From assembly GCA_023101725.1 (NCBI GenBank), contig JALJCO010013717.1, positions 1-64,000 of the forward strand: 64,000 bases of DNA, read 5' to 3'. The stretch comes from Atherinomorus stipes. Lineage: Eukaryota; Chordata; Actinopteri; Atheriniformes; Atherinidae. The notes under the pieces were generated by a model. It did not search any database and had not been told where the DNA came from. It saw only the letters and a program-made list of their open reading frames with translations. Below are positions 1 to 10,948 of the stretch, piece after piece (the first letter of the stretch is position 1; each line of letters begins with the position of its first letter). The translations under genes were made by a program, and so were the position numbers.

Positions 1-613
1 CTGCAGCAGGATGAGGTGCAGACTCCGTACCACACGGTGATACTGCAGCAGGATGAGGTGCAGACTCCGTACCACACGGTGATACTGCAGCAGGATGAGG
101 TGCAGACTCCGTACCACACGGTGATGCTGCAGCAGGATGAGATGCAGACTCCGTACCACACGGTGATACTGCAGCAGGATGAGGTGCAGACTCCGTACCA
201 CACGGTGATGCTGCAGCAGGATGAGGTGCAGACTCCGTACCACACGGTGATGCTGCAGCAGGATGAGGTGCAGACTCCGTACCACACGGTGATACTGCAG
301 CAGGATGAGGTGCAGACTCCGTACCACACGGTGATGCTGCAGCAGGATGAGATGCAGACTCCGTACCACACGGTGATACTGCAGCAGGATGAGGTGCAGA
401 CTCCGTACCACACGGTGATGCTGCAGCAGGATGAGGTGCAGACTCCGTACCACACGGTGATGCTGCAGCAGGATGAGGTGCAGACTCCGTACCACACGGT
501 GATACTGCAGCAGGATGAGGTGCAGGCTCCGTACCACACGGTGATACTGCAGCAGGATGAGGTGCAGACTCCGTACCACACGGTGATGCTGCAGCAGGAT
601 GAGGTGCAGACTC
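1..613. repeat. 42-bp minisatellite, about 14.6 copies, open at left edge
   Basis: Head-to-tail 42-bp units starting CTGCAGCAGGATGAGGTGCA run from the first base of the window to about 613. Units differ at only a few positions: ATA or ATG before CTGCAG, GTG or ATG after GATGA, and one ACT to GCT. The period is a multiple of three, so one forward frame stays open through every copy. The array begins outside the window, so the true copy number is unknown. Confidence 0.97.
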
Positions 614-825
614 CCCGTCAGGAAGTCCAGCAGCCAGTTGCAGAGGGAGGTGTTGAGTCCCAGCTGGACCAGTTTGATGATGTGCTGCTGGACACACACA
701 GTCCCCCACCACAAATATTCCCTCCCTTGATGAGCGCTCTGTCCGCCCGGAAGCATGTTAGCCGTCATCCGTTTAGATGTTATCTAATGTTAAAACTACA
801 CATGATTAGGGGCGTGTCTTTTTGA
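1..825 (+). CDS. possible partial coding exon of 14-residue repeats (hypothetical)
   Basis: A forward frame is open from base 1 to a TGA at 823-825. It reads as about 14 copies of a 14-residue motif containing QTPYHTV and LQQDE, followed by a non-repetitive tail of about 65 residues that includes the acidic stretch DQFDDVLLD. The other two forward frames are stopped inside each unit. Against coding: the differences between copies are all amino-acid changing (I/M, V/M, T/A), no silent changes were seen, no start lies in the window, and the last 30 or so residues look like translated intergenic DNA. A splice donor could lie before the TGA. I do not recognise the protein. It could be a VNTR exon, like those of mucin-like or other low-complexity proteins, or simply a minisatellite with a period divisible by three. 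Confidence 0.3.
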   Translation: MQQDEVQTPYHTVILQQDEVQTPYHTVILQQDEVQTPYHTVMLQQDEMQTPYHTVILQQDEVQTPYHTVMLQQDEVQTPYHTVMLQQDEVQTPYHTVILQQDEVQTPYHTVMLQQDEMQTPYHTVILQQDEVQTPYHTVMLQQDEVQTPYHTVMLQQDEVQTPYHTVILQQDEVQAPYHTVILQQDEVQTPYHTVMLQQDEVQTPRQEVQQPVAEGGVESQLDQFDDVLLDTHSPPPQIFPPLMSALSARKHVSRHPFRCYLMLKLHMIRGVSF

Positions 826-843
826 TTGACAGGCGGCAGACCG

Positions 844-932
844 GACACGTGACACAGCAAGATGGCGACGGTGGGACACGCCCACCTGGCTTCACTTTGC
901 TCTATTCAGACGAGGATGGATACTACGTCCAT
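844..932 (+). repeat. interspersed repeat R1, copy 1
   Basis: This stretch, with core CAGCAAGATGGCGACGGTGG and later TACTACGTCCAT, matches the reverse complement of 37625-37709 over most of its length. The match includes CACGCCCACCTGG followed by TTCACTTT. Two well-matched copies 37 kb apart in opposite orientation indicate a dispersed family. Class not identified. Confidence 0.75.
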
Positions 933-1180
933 CTCTGTTAACGCTCTATGGTTTTGTCCCTATTTTAAAGGTAGAGTCCGAAGCCCCTCCAGCGTTTCTG
1001 TTTGCAAACAACATATTCAAACTTAGCGCCCCCCCTCCCTCTCAGGCTAACGGCCACCTTGTTCAACTTCAAGCTTCTCCTTCAGAGCTCAGAAGCAGCT
1101 ACAAGCCAAACTATTATTAACCTGGTTTTCCAAAGTGCATCATCTGAAGCTCTTACCTTTCCTTCGGTGCATATACGGTG

Positions 1181-1190
1181 TCTTTCTTTT

Positions 1191-1230
<40 letters not shown>

Positions 1231-1232
1231 TT
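1181..1232. repeat. (TTTC)n microsatellite
   Basis: About 50 bp of TTTC tetranucleotide repeat with a few T insertions at the left end. Confidence 0.97.
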
Positions 1233-1394
1233 TCCTTGGAGAGTTGGAGTGACTGGCGTCTGCTCCAATCATGAGCTTATTTCCACACAGTGTCATGCTC
1301 TTGGCTCTGTCATTGGCTGCCGATATAAACAGAAATCTCCACCCAGAAACGTCCCTAACGCACCAAAACCATGCAAAAGAGCGACTTACAGGCA

Positions 1395-1424
<30 letters not shown>
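1395..1424. repeat. 30-nt poly(G) tract
   Basis: An uninterrupted run of 30 G. Similar tracts occur at 4973-4990, 38431-38450 and 39599-39621, and a C tract at 24177. Length in the source DNA is uncertain because such runs are error-prone. Confidence 0.95.
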
Positions 1425-1425
<1 letters not shown>

Positions 1426-2914
1426 GGCGTTCCAACGCACCACGGCGCGGGAGTAGAGGCCCAAAGGCGGGTTTGAGACGGATTTCGCTTGCTCAAGTCT
1501 AACATTTATTTTTTACGGGGGAACTTCGGACTGTACCTTTAACTATTTAAACTCAAATTAATTCACGTTACATAATTTAAACCACATAATTAGACAAAAT
1601 CAGAAAAAAGAGTTTTAAAGGTTAATAAATCAGAATTCAGCTGATTTCGTGAGTTTCCTGGTATCCACCTGTGGCCGCGTCAGACGTGACACGGAGTTTG
1701 CTATCGCAGGATCACAGCTGCAGGATTACTGTCGGCCAGACGGCAGCTTCTCCATCTTTAGATTTCTTGGCAGCTGCGTTGTCGCGTGGAGGCAACGCTG
1801 CTCCGCTCAGCTGCTCATTTAACTGCAAAAGCTTCATTAGCACAAAGTGAGTCATTGTCACAGAGCATGGGGGCCGAAGCCTGCTTCCACCCAACTCTGC
1901 TCTCAGTTTTCATCTGATATTCACGAGGAGGAAAAAAGACAAATGGATTTCCTTTCCACGCATCATTATCAGCATTCCTGGATGTGGAGCGACAGGGAAA
2001 GCGACTATAATGGATGCTTAAGAGGTTTTCATCTGCTCACTTCACAGCTCATTACGCCGTTCGCCTGGTGTGACACGTAAACAAAGCTTCCTGTTCAAAT
2101 GCCAGTGATTCATTATTTCAGCCATTATTTTCATTTAATTCTCAGACAGAAAATATTTTCACTCAGGAACAAAACTGGCTGTGAAACAGATTTGAATTCT
2201 CTAAGTCTTTATTTTTGGTCTCCACAGACAGAATTTCAGTGAAGTTCCTCATTAGTCGTGACGGCAGCGAGCCTGCACGGCACGGCGGCCTCTCGCAGCT
2301 CCAGTCAGATGAGGTCTCCTGGAAAGGTCGTCCACTCCGAAGCACGAGGTTAGAGAGTCTCGTCAGATGATGCAACAGACGGGGGGGCTCGCGGCGAGGC
2401 ACAGATGGGAGATTTCTGAACTTGCTCATCGCAGACAGAACGTCCTCACTTTTATAACGAGTATTTGTGCAGACTGATCCAATGATCACCACGAGGACTC
2501 GCCAGCTATCATATATGGTATATTCTGGATGGATTTGGCTTTTAGGGACATCTGTTCTCACACAGTGACCCTGCTGTTGGGGTAATCTCATTCTTTTTCT
2601 CGTCCCACCAGACCAAGACATCAGTAGCAGTAAGATCATTACGCTTGGTAAGATTTCTTGAAACAAGAAACAATATGGAGACTCATTTCAAGTCCCTCAT
2701 TTAGTGAAAAATCTGTCAAAACTCGTCTGGTAATGCTTCTTTTCAGTGTTTCTTTCTCTTTTTGAAGTACAAAATCTTAAAACAAGATCATTTTTAAAAT
2801 TTGAGAACTGCTAAAAAGCCTTTTATGTGAGGCAGCACAACATCCACCAACCTCCAAACACACGTACCCGAGCGGAGCTGGTGGAGGATTATACTGAGGG
2901 TCAGATGGGTTTGG
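1425..2914. other. intergenic, no gene recognised
   Basis: No repeat pair or protein-family motif was recognised. A reverse frame of 167 codons (2163-2666) begins with a hydrophobic stretch but has no recognisable domain and is taken as chance. Around 2650-2670 there is a TTGAAACAAGAAAC motif of the kind seen in dispersed fish repeats, too short to assign. Confidence 0.5.
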
Positions 2915-2985
2915 ATGACATGGGACTTGAACTTATAACCTTCTAGGTATCAGACAACCTGCTCTACCAGCCAAGCCGCCTCTTC
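2915..2985 (-). repeat. tRNA-derived sequence, SINE head or tRNA pseudogene
   Basis: Read on the minus strand from 2980, the sequence has an A-box-like GGTAGAGC and, about 30 nt downstream, a B-box match GTTCAAGTC (consensus GWTCRANNC) followed by CC. The spacing suits an RNA polymerase III internal promoter. The acceptor and anticodon arms do not pair well, so this is not a working tRNA. A SINE head is most likely, but the SINE body and tail were not delimited. Confidence 0.5.
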
Positions 2986-3124
2986 AGACAGTTAAAGCTA
3001 CAGTGTACTCTCTGAAAGCTTGATCATCATCGATGACCTCACTTAGATGGTGGTTAGGGTCCTACAGTACAATCTACACAATCTGAGGAGCAAAAAAACC
3101 CCCAAATATCCATCTATTCTAGAG

Positions 3125-3161
3125 GCCAATAGGAACCATCTGGCCTGATGGCTCCTATTGG
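3125..3161. other. short inverted repeat (hairpin)
   Basis: Arms CCAATAGGAACCATC (3126-3140) and GATGGCTCCTATTGG (3147-3161) are complementary with one mismatch around a 6-nt loop. The stem is too short for a typical miRNA precursor. A remnant of a transposon end is more likely. Confidence 0.6.
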
Positions 3162-3216
3162 GGAGGGAGGTTTTCGTTATCCACTGATTTTAAAATGGAG
3201 TTCCGCGGTGACTGAA

Positions 3217-3342
3217 CCAAAAAGGTCCATAAAAGTCCACAAAAACGTGTCAATATTCCTCCATACTGCTCGTCCAATGTAATCCAAGTGTCCTGAGTGG
3301 GTAGCGTCCAGAATTTACTGGAAACATCATTTAGTAGATTTT
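3217..3342 (-). repeat. interspersed repeat R2, copy 1
   Basis: The reverse complement is nearly identical to 38513-38639, sharing TACCCACTCAGGACACTTGG and GAGCAGTATGGAGGAATATT with only a handful of substitutions and a 3-nt length difference. The high identity suggests recent mobility or recent duplication. The class is unknown. A translated frame stays open in both copies, which the near identity alone explains. Confidence 0.8.
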
Positions 3343-3364
3343 TATAACCTAAACAGTAGAACAT

Positions 3365-4276
3365 CGTACTTCCCCGATGCGTCCATGAGAGTTCACGACA
3401 CTACGGAAGCTGCGGCGTTCAGCGCCGACTCTGCCAATAATGCAAGCGTAGAAGAAGAAAATCGCTTTTTTGTGCTAAGAGCGACCGAGCTGCAGACAAA
3501 CACAAGAGGGGTTGATACTGATTTAAGTCAAAGAAAGAAAGAAAACGAGAACGCACGATCTCATCTGCCGAGCAAATCGATTAAAATCGAGTTTCAAACT
3601 GCACATTTTAAAACTCCTTTATTTCACTTTTTATTCAAAGGGAAGTCCTCAAAATTTTTTCAGTGGTGCATGTCACACTCATGTTTTTGTACCTCACTAG
3701 TTTCATAACCCTGGATACGACCCTGATTTTGAGGATGAAAAAATGAAGATAAAACTGTTCAGTAAGTTAATTAAGGAAAATTTTTGTCCGGTGGTATGCA
3801 GCGTGATGAACACGTATTACACTGCAGCTCTGCTGACAACGGGGTGAAAATGCAGCAATTAAATATGAAGAGGACATGATTATCCAACCAGTTCACCCGC
3901 TGATCTTCTCATCTCCTCCCTCTGGGAAGACACCCCCCACACCCCCATCTCATGCTTAACTTCAGCAGAACACAACCAGAAACCCTCACGTGTCATTTAC
4001 AATTAATCAGTGCTTCGCACAAATGAAATAAGGTGCTGTTGCCGTTGCATCTGCAATGAAAACCCTGAAATAGACGACGGGGAAGTTTTCAGTCCGTCTA
4101 TATTTAGAAGCAGGAAAGCAACTGCAGGAAAACAGTGAAGAAGGGAGCAGAGATTGAACTGAATCAGTCAAAGCAGCTTTTCTGGGAAGAACAGATGCAG
4201 TAGGTGTTAAAGGGAAAGTTCGGTTTGTTCAACCGGGATCTATTTTCCAGCATGAATACGTTCATTTCCTCATGCA
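3365..4276. other. intergenic, nothing recognised
   Basis: No tandem repeat, mobile-element signature or convincing exon was seen. The 107-codon forward frame at 3385-3708 has no recognisable domain. Confidence 0.5.
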
Positions 4277-4845
4277 CACACTCAGAAACAGAGGTACCAG
4301 TTTGTACCTAAAAGGGTCCAAAGCTTGTTGCTGGGGGGGTTCCTTTCTGAAAGACATTTCTGTACCTTCATGGTCCATTTTTGTACCTTATCAAGCTGTA
4401 TGAGTTAATAAAGTACAATTAAACCAATTAAAGATGATGAATAAAAGTCAATAAAATAGAGATTATGACAACAATCAAAGATGCTAATAATAAATGAATA
4501 ATTATTATATAAATATTAGGCCAAACACATATATAATTATACATATAATTATTACTATGATTATTATGAAAATCATAATATAATAACTATAATTATACTA
4601 CTGTTTAGAAGTACTGCTATTTATAGTTGTTGTACAAGCTACACACATTTTTCAATGCTGCAGGTACCCTTAGGGTTGGAATGGTACAAATGTGTACTTT
4701 ATATTACTTTGGAGCCTTTTTCATAGTATATAGGTACTTCTGGCCTCATAAAGACCAATATTGTACTTTTGAGAGAACATTTGTAGTAAATGTACGTACA
4801 GGTACAGAAATGATCCTGACTCGTACCTCCATGTTTCTGAGAGTG
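4277..4845. mobile_element. MITE-like non-autonomous DNA transposon, GTACC type
   Basis: The left end CACTCAGAAACAGAGGTACC (about 4279-4298) and the reverse complement of the right end, CACTCTCAGAAACATGGAGG, form imperfect terminal inverted repeats. GTACC and GGTAC motifs recur inside both halves (4291-4400 and 4665-4830), as in the widespread fish GTACC-rich MITEs. The middle (about 4400-4640) is AT-rich and noncoding. Target-site duplications were not resolved. Confidence 0.6.
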
Positions 4846-4929
4846 CAGACAGTTTTGGTGCAACTTGACTCCCTTCAGGAGACATTTGGATCCACTCTAG
4901 ATCAGCATATGTCCAATATAATAGAAGCA

Positions 4930-5018
4930 GGATGCTCTCTGTCATGGTGCTAACGGGGGACTTGACCGATTCGGGGGGGGGGGGGGGGGGCTAAGAAAAT
5001 AATAGATTTTCATGACTT
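4930..5018 (+). repeat. left arm of an inverted repeat flanking the 68-bp satellite
   Basis: Contains TCATGGTGCTAACGGGGGAC, an 18-nt G run (4973-4990) and AAAATAATAGATTTTCATGA. The reverse complement of 10862-10948 gives the same order of motifs with a few changes. The two arms enclose the 68-bp satellite and about 700 bp of other sequence. Confidence 0.75.
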
Positions 5019-5298
5019 GTGACTCACAATAACAATAAAGACGAGCCGCCGTCAGACAGAAAGAGAAAATGTTGGTCTGAGTAAGAAAAACAATCCTGTT
5101 GTCACGCAGGACCTAAATATGAGTAAATATGGGCCCCGACAGCTGAAATGTAATGTGAGTACCCGGCGGGTAGCGACCCATTGCAGGTCTCTGCAGCAGA
5201 TCGTCTGTGACGGAGCATCGCTGTGAAAGCAGCTGCAGGCGGACAGGGCTCCGTCAGTCCCTCTGCAATAAAACTTTCTATCATATCAGACGATGTTC

Positions 5299-8200
5299 AG
5301 CAACATCCGACTTCCCGCCTCTGACCAGGCTGATCAACAGCTGCAGCTGCTGTCCAGAGCCGGCCGGCAACATCCGACTTCCCGCTTCTGACCAGGCTGA
5401 TCATCAGCTGCAGCTGCTGTCCAGAGCCGGCCGGCAACGTCACGACTTCCCGCCTCTGACCAGGCTGATCATCAGCTGCAGCTGCTGTCCAGAGCCGGCC
5501 GGCAACGTCACGACTTCCCGCCTCTAACCAGGCTGATCATCAGCTGCAGCTGCTGTCCAGAGCCGGCCGGCAACGTCACGACTTCCCGCCTCTGACCAGG
5601 CTGATCATCAGCTGCAGCTGCTGTCCAGAGCCGGCCGGCAACGTCACGACTTCCCGCCTCTGACCAGGCTGATCATCAGCTGCAGCTGCTGTCCAGAGCC
5701 GGCCGGCAACGTCACGACTTCCCGCCTCTAACCAGGCTGATCAACAGCTGCAGCTGCTGTCCAGAGCCGGCCGGCAACGTCACGACTTCCCGCCTCTGAC
5801 CAGGCTGATCATCAGCTGCAGCTGCTGTCCAGAGCCGGCCGGCAACGTCACGACTTCCCGCCTCTAATCAGGCTGATCATCAGCTGCAGCTGCTGTCCAG
5901 AGCCGGCCGGCAACGTCACGACTTCCCGCCTCTGACCAGGCTGATCATCAGCTGCAGCTGCTGTCCAGAGCCGGCCGGCAACGTCACGACTTCCCGCCTC
6001 TGATCAGGCTGATCATCAGCTGCAGCTGCTGTCCAGAGCCGGCCGGCAACGTCACGACTTCCCGCCTCTGACCAGGCTGATCAACAGCTGCAGCTGCCGT
6101 CCAGAGCCGGCCGGCAACGTCACGACTTCCCGCCTCTGACCAGGCTGATCAACAGCTGCAGCTGCTGTCCAGAGCCGGCAACGTCACGACTTCCCGCCTC
6201 TGATCAGGCTGATCATCAGCTGCAGCTGCTGTCCAGAGCCGGCCGGCAACGTCACGACTTCCCGCCTCTGACCAGGCTGATCAACAGCTGCAGCTGCTGT
6301 CCAGAGCCGGCCGGCAACGTCACGACTTCCCGCCTCTGACCAGGCTGATCAACAGCTGCAGCTGCTGTCCAGAGCCGGACGGCAACGTCACGACTTCCCG
6401 CCTCTGATCAGGCTGATCAACAGCTGCAGCTGCTGTCCAGAGCCGGCCGGCAACGTCACGACTTCCCGCCTCTGACCAGGCTGATCAACAGCTGCAGCTG
6501 CTGTCCAGAGCCGGCCGGCAACGTCACGACTTCCCGCCTCTGACCAGGCTGATCAACAGCTGCAGCTGCCGTCCAGAGCCGGCCGGCAACGTCACGACTT
6601 CCCGCCTCTGATCAGGCTGATCATCAGCTGCAGCTGCCGTCCGGAGCCGGCCGGCAACGTCACGACTTCCCGCCTCTGACCAGGCTGATCAACAGCTGCA
6701 GCTGCCGTCCAGAGCCGGCCGGCAACGTCACGACTTCCCGCCTCTGATCAGGCTGATCAACAGCTGCAGCTGCCGTCCAGAGCCGGCCGGCAACGTCACG
6801 ACTTCCCGCCTCTGACCAGGCTGATCAACAGCTGCAGCTGCTGTCCAGAGCCGGCCGGCAACGTCACGACTTCCCGCCTCTAATCAGGCTGATCAACAGC
6901 TGCAGCTGCCGTCCAGAGCCGGCCGGCAACATCACGACTTCCCGCCTCTAATCAGGCTGATCAACAGCTGCAGCTGCCGTCCAGAGCCGGCCGGCAACAT
7001 CCGACTTCCCGCCTCTGATCAGGCTGATCAACAGCTGCAGCTGCCGTCCAGAGCCGGCCGGCAACGTCACGACTTCCCGCCTCTGACCAGGCTGATCATC
7101 AGCTGCAGCTGCTGTCCAGAGCCGGCAACGTCACGACTTCCCGCCTCTGATCAGGCTGATCAACAGCTGCAGCTGCCGTCCAGAGCCGGCCGGCAACGTC
7201 ACGACTTCCCGCCTCTGATCAGGCTGATCATCAGCTGCAGCTGCTGTCCAGAGCCGGCCGGCAACGTCACGACTTCCCGCCTCTGATCAGGCTGATCAAC
7301 AGCTGCAGCTGCTGTCCAGAGCCGGCCGGCAACGTCACGACTTCCCGCCTCTGATCAGGCTGATCATCAGCTGCAGCTGCTGTCCAGAGCCGGCCGGCAA
7401 CGTCACGACTTCCCGCCTCTGATCAGGCTGATCAACAGCTGCAGCTGCTGTCCAGAGCCGGCCGGCAACGTCACGACTTCCCGCCTCTGATCAGGCTGAT
7501 CAACAGCTGCAGCTGCTGTCCAGAGCCGGCAACGTCACGACTTCCCGCCTCTGACCAGGCTGATCAACAGCTGCAGCTGCTGTCCAGAGCCGGCCGGCAA
7601 CGTCACGACTTCCCGCCTCTGATCAGGCTGATCATCAGCTGCACCTGCTGTCCAGAGCCGGCAACGTCACGACTTCCCGCTTCTGATCAGGCTGATCAAC
7701 AGCTGCAGCTGCTGTCCAGAGCCGGCCGCCAACGTCACGACTTCCCGCCTCTGACCAGGCTGATTAACAGCTGCAGCTGCTGTCCAGAGCCGGCCGGCAA
7801 CGTCACGACTTCCCGCCTCTGACCAGGCTGATCAACAGCTGCAGCTGCCGTCCAGAGCCGGCCAGCAACGTCACGACTTCCCGCCTCTGACCAGGCTGAT
7901 CAACAGCTGCAGCTGCTGTCCAGAGCCGGCAACGTCACGACTTCCCGCCTCTGACCAGGCTGATCAACAGCTGCAGCTGCCGTCCAGAGCCGGCCAGCAA
8001 CGTCACGACTTCCCGCCTCTGACCAGGCTGATCAACAGCTGCAGCTGCTGTCCAGAGCCGGCAACGTCACGACTTCCCGCCTCTGATCAGGCTGATCATC
8101 AGCTGCAGCTGCTGTCCAGAGCCGGCCGGCAACGTCACGACTTCCCGCCTCTGATCAGGCTGATCATCAGCTGCAGCTGCCGTCCAGAGCCGGCCGGCAA

Positions 8201-10365
8201 CGTCACGACTTCCCGCCTCTGATCAGGCTGATCAACAGCTGCAGCTGCTGTCCAGAGCCGGCAACGTCACGACTTCCCGCCTCTGACCAGGCTGATCAAC
8301 AGCTGCAGCTGCTGTCCAGAGCCGGCCGGCAACGTCACGACTTCCCGCCTCTGACCAGGCTGATCAACAGCTGCAGCTGCTGTCCAGAGCCGGCCGGCAA
8401 CGTCACGACTTCCCGCCTCTGATCAGGCTGATCATCAGCTGCAGCTGCTGTCCAGAGCCGGCCGGCAACGTCACGACTTCCCGCCTCTGATCAGGCTGAT
8501 CAACAGCTGCAGCTGCTGTCCAGAGCCGGCCGGCAACGTCACGACTTCCCGCCTCTGATCAGGCTGATCAACAGCTGCAGCTGCTGTCCAGAGCCGGCCG
8601 GCAACGTCACGACTTCCCGCCTCTGACCAGGCTGATCAACAGCTGCAGCTGCTGTCCAGAGCCGGCCGGCAACGTCACGACTTCCCGCCTCTGACCAGGC
8701 TGATCATCAGCTGCAGCTGCTGTCCAGAGCCGGCCGGCAACATCCGACTTCCCGCCTCTGATCAGGCTGATCATCAGCTGCAGCTGCTGTCCAGAGCCGG
8801 CCGGCAACATCCGACTTCCCGCCTCTGATCAGGCTGATCATCAGCTGCAGCTGCTGTCCAGAGCCGGCCGGCAACGTCACGACTTCCCGCCTCTGACCAG
8901 GCTGATCAACAGCTGCAGCTGCTGTCCAGAGCCGGCAACGTCACGACTTCCCGCTTCTGATCAGGCTGATCAACAGCTGCAGCTGCTGTCCGGAGCCGGC
9001 CGCCAACGTCACGACTTCCCGCCTCTGACCAGGCTGATCATCAGCTGCAGCTGCTGTCCAGAGCCGGCCGGCAACGTCACGACTTCCCGCCTCTGACCAG
9101 GCTGATCAACAGCTGCAGCTGCCGTCCAGAGCCGGCCGGCAACGTCACGACTTCCCGCCTCTGACCAGGCTGATCAACAGCTGCAGCTGCTGTCCAGAGC
9201 CGGCAACGTCACGACTTCCCGCCTCTGACCAGGCTGATCAACAGCTGCAGCTGCTGTCCAGAGCCGGCCGGCAACGTCACGACTTCCCGCCTCTGACCAG
9301 GCTGATCATCAGCTGCAGCTGCTGTCCAGAGCCGGCCGGCAACGTCACGACTTCCCGCCTCTGACCAGGCTGATCATCAGCTGCAGCTGCTGTCCAGAGC
9401 CGGCCGGCAACGTCACGACTTCCCGCCTCTGATCAGGCTGATCAACAGCTGCAGCTGCTGTCCGGAGCCGGCCGGCAACGTCACGACTTCCCGCCTCTGA
9501 TCAGGCTGATCAACAGCTGCAGCTGCTGTCCAGAGCCGGCAACGTCACGACTTCCCGCTTCTGATCAGGCTGATCAACAGCTGCAGCTGCTGTCCGGAGC
9601 CGGCCGGCAACGTCACGACTTCCCGCCTCTGACCAGGCTGATCAACAGCTGCAGCTGCTGTCCAGAGCCGGCCGGCAACGTCACGACTTCCCGCCTCTGA
9701 CCAGGCTGATCAACAGCTGCAGCTGCTGTCCAGAGCCGGCCGGCAACGTCACGACTTCCCGCCTCTGACCAGGCTGATCAACAGCTGCAGCTGCCGTCCA
9801 GAGCCGGCCGGCAACGTCACGACTTCCCGCCTCTGACCAGGCTGATCAACAGCTGCAGCTGCTGTCCAGAGCCGGCAACGTCACGACTTCCCGCCTCTGA
9901 CCAGGCTGATCAACAGCTGCAGCTGCTGTCCAGAGCCGGCCGGCAACGTCACGACTTCCCGCCTCTGACCAGGCTGATCATCAGCTGCAGCTGCTGTCCA
10001 GAGCCGGCCGGCAACGTCACGACTTCCCGCCTCTGACCAGGCTGATCATCAGCTGCAGCTGCTGTCCAGAGCCGGCCGGCAACGTCACGACTTCCCGCCT
10101 CTGATCAGGCTGATCAACAGCTGCAGCTGCTGTCCAGAGCCGGCCAGCAACGTCACGACTTCCCGCCTCTGATCAGGCTGATCATCAGCTGCAGCTGCTG
10201 TCCAGAGCCGGCCGGCAACGTCACGACTTCCCGCCTCTGATCAGGCTGATCAACAGCTGCAGCTGCTGTCCAGAGCCGGCCGGCAACGTCACGACTTCCC
10301 GCCTCTGACCAGGCTGATCAACAGCTGCAGCTGCTGTCCAGAGCCAGCCGGCAACGTCACCACGA
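5299..10365. repeat. 68-bp satellite array, about 75 copies
   Basis: Units of 68 bp, with 64-bp variants that lack one CCGG repeat, run without interruption. Each unit carries three perfect palindromes: TGATCA, CAGCTGCAGCTG and GCCGGCCGGC. Units also contain AACGTCACGACTTCCCGCC. Variation is confined to a few sites: GACC/GATC/AACC, ATCA/AACA, CTGTCC/CCGTCC and CGTCACG versus CATCCG. The first units carry the CATCCG form, which reappears near 6995, 8740 and 8810. The array is CpG-rich. Short open frames across it are artefacts. Confidence 0.97.
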
Positions 10366-10861
10366 CAAGTTAAATAATCCGCTCAGCTGCTTCTGCTCCA
10401 AAACGTATGATTTTAACACTAGAAAACAATATTAGCGTATTAGTAACTGGCTTAATATTCATTTCGTCTGTAATTGACCATGGTATAAGCGGTATGATGC
10501 CCTTCCAGGTTGTCCAATAATTCCTGATAATCGACCTCATGATGACGTGATCTGAATCATAGACAAACTGTTTGCACTTCTCGTTGCGGCTGCACTTTGT
10601 AGCCGATGTTATTAATTTCACTATCAATTTCATTTCCTGAGTTATGTTGTGATCTGAAACAATCTTACGATGCATCGTTGTTTGCTTTCATTAATTATGC
10701 ACGTGGAACAGAGACGAGGCGTGAAACATTTATGCCGTTGCCGTGGTCGCTTGTATCAGGCTTAGTTATTTTGTTGAATATTCTTTGGCCAAATCCAGTG
10801 AAAGTGCCGTGTATCTCAGCTGATTTCAGTGAAAAACAGAACCTCTACATAGAGTAACTGC
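10366..10861. other. intergenic between satellite and inverted-repeat arm
   Basis: AT-richer sequence with no recognised domain or repeat partner. It may be interior sequence of the element whose arms lie at 4930-5018 and 10862-10948, but nothing here shows that directly. Confidence 0.4.
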
Positions 10862-10948
10862 AGTCATGAAAATCTATTATTTTCTCAGCACCCCCACGAT
10901 TCGGTCAAGTACCCCATTAGCACCATGAGAGAGAAAATCCTGACGCTG
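10862..10948 (-). repeat. right arm of the inverted repeat flanking the 68-bp satellite
   Basis: The reverse complement matches 4930-5018, including CATGGTGCTAATGGGGTACT, TTGACCGAATCG and GAGAAAATAATAGATTTTCA. It directly precedes the decayed hAT transposase, so the motif may be 5' sequence of that hAT family. Confidence 0.75.

Noticed and set aside
2163..2666. 167-codon minus frame with a hydrophobic N-terminus
   Set aside because: No family motif, no conserved partner, and a composition like translated intergenic DNA. A signal peptide alone is weak evidence.
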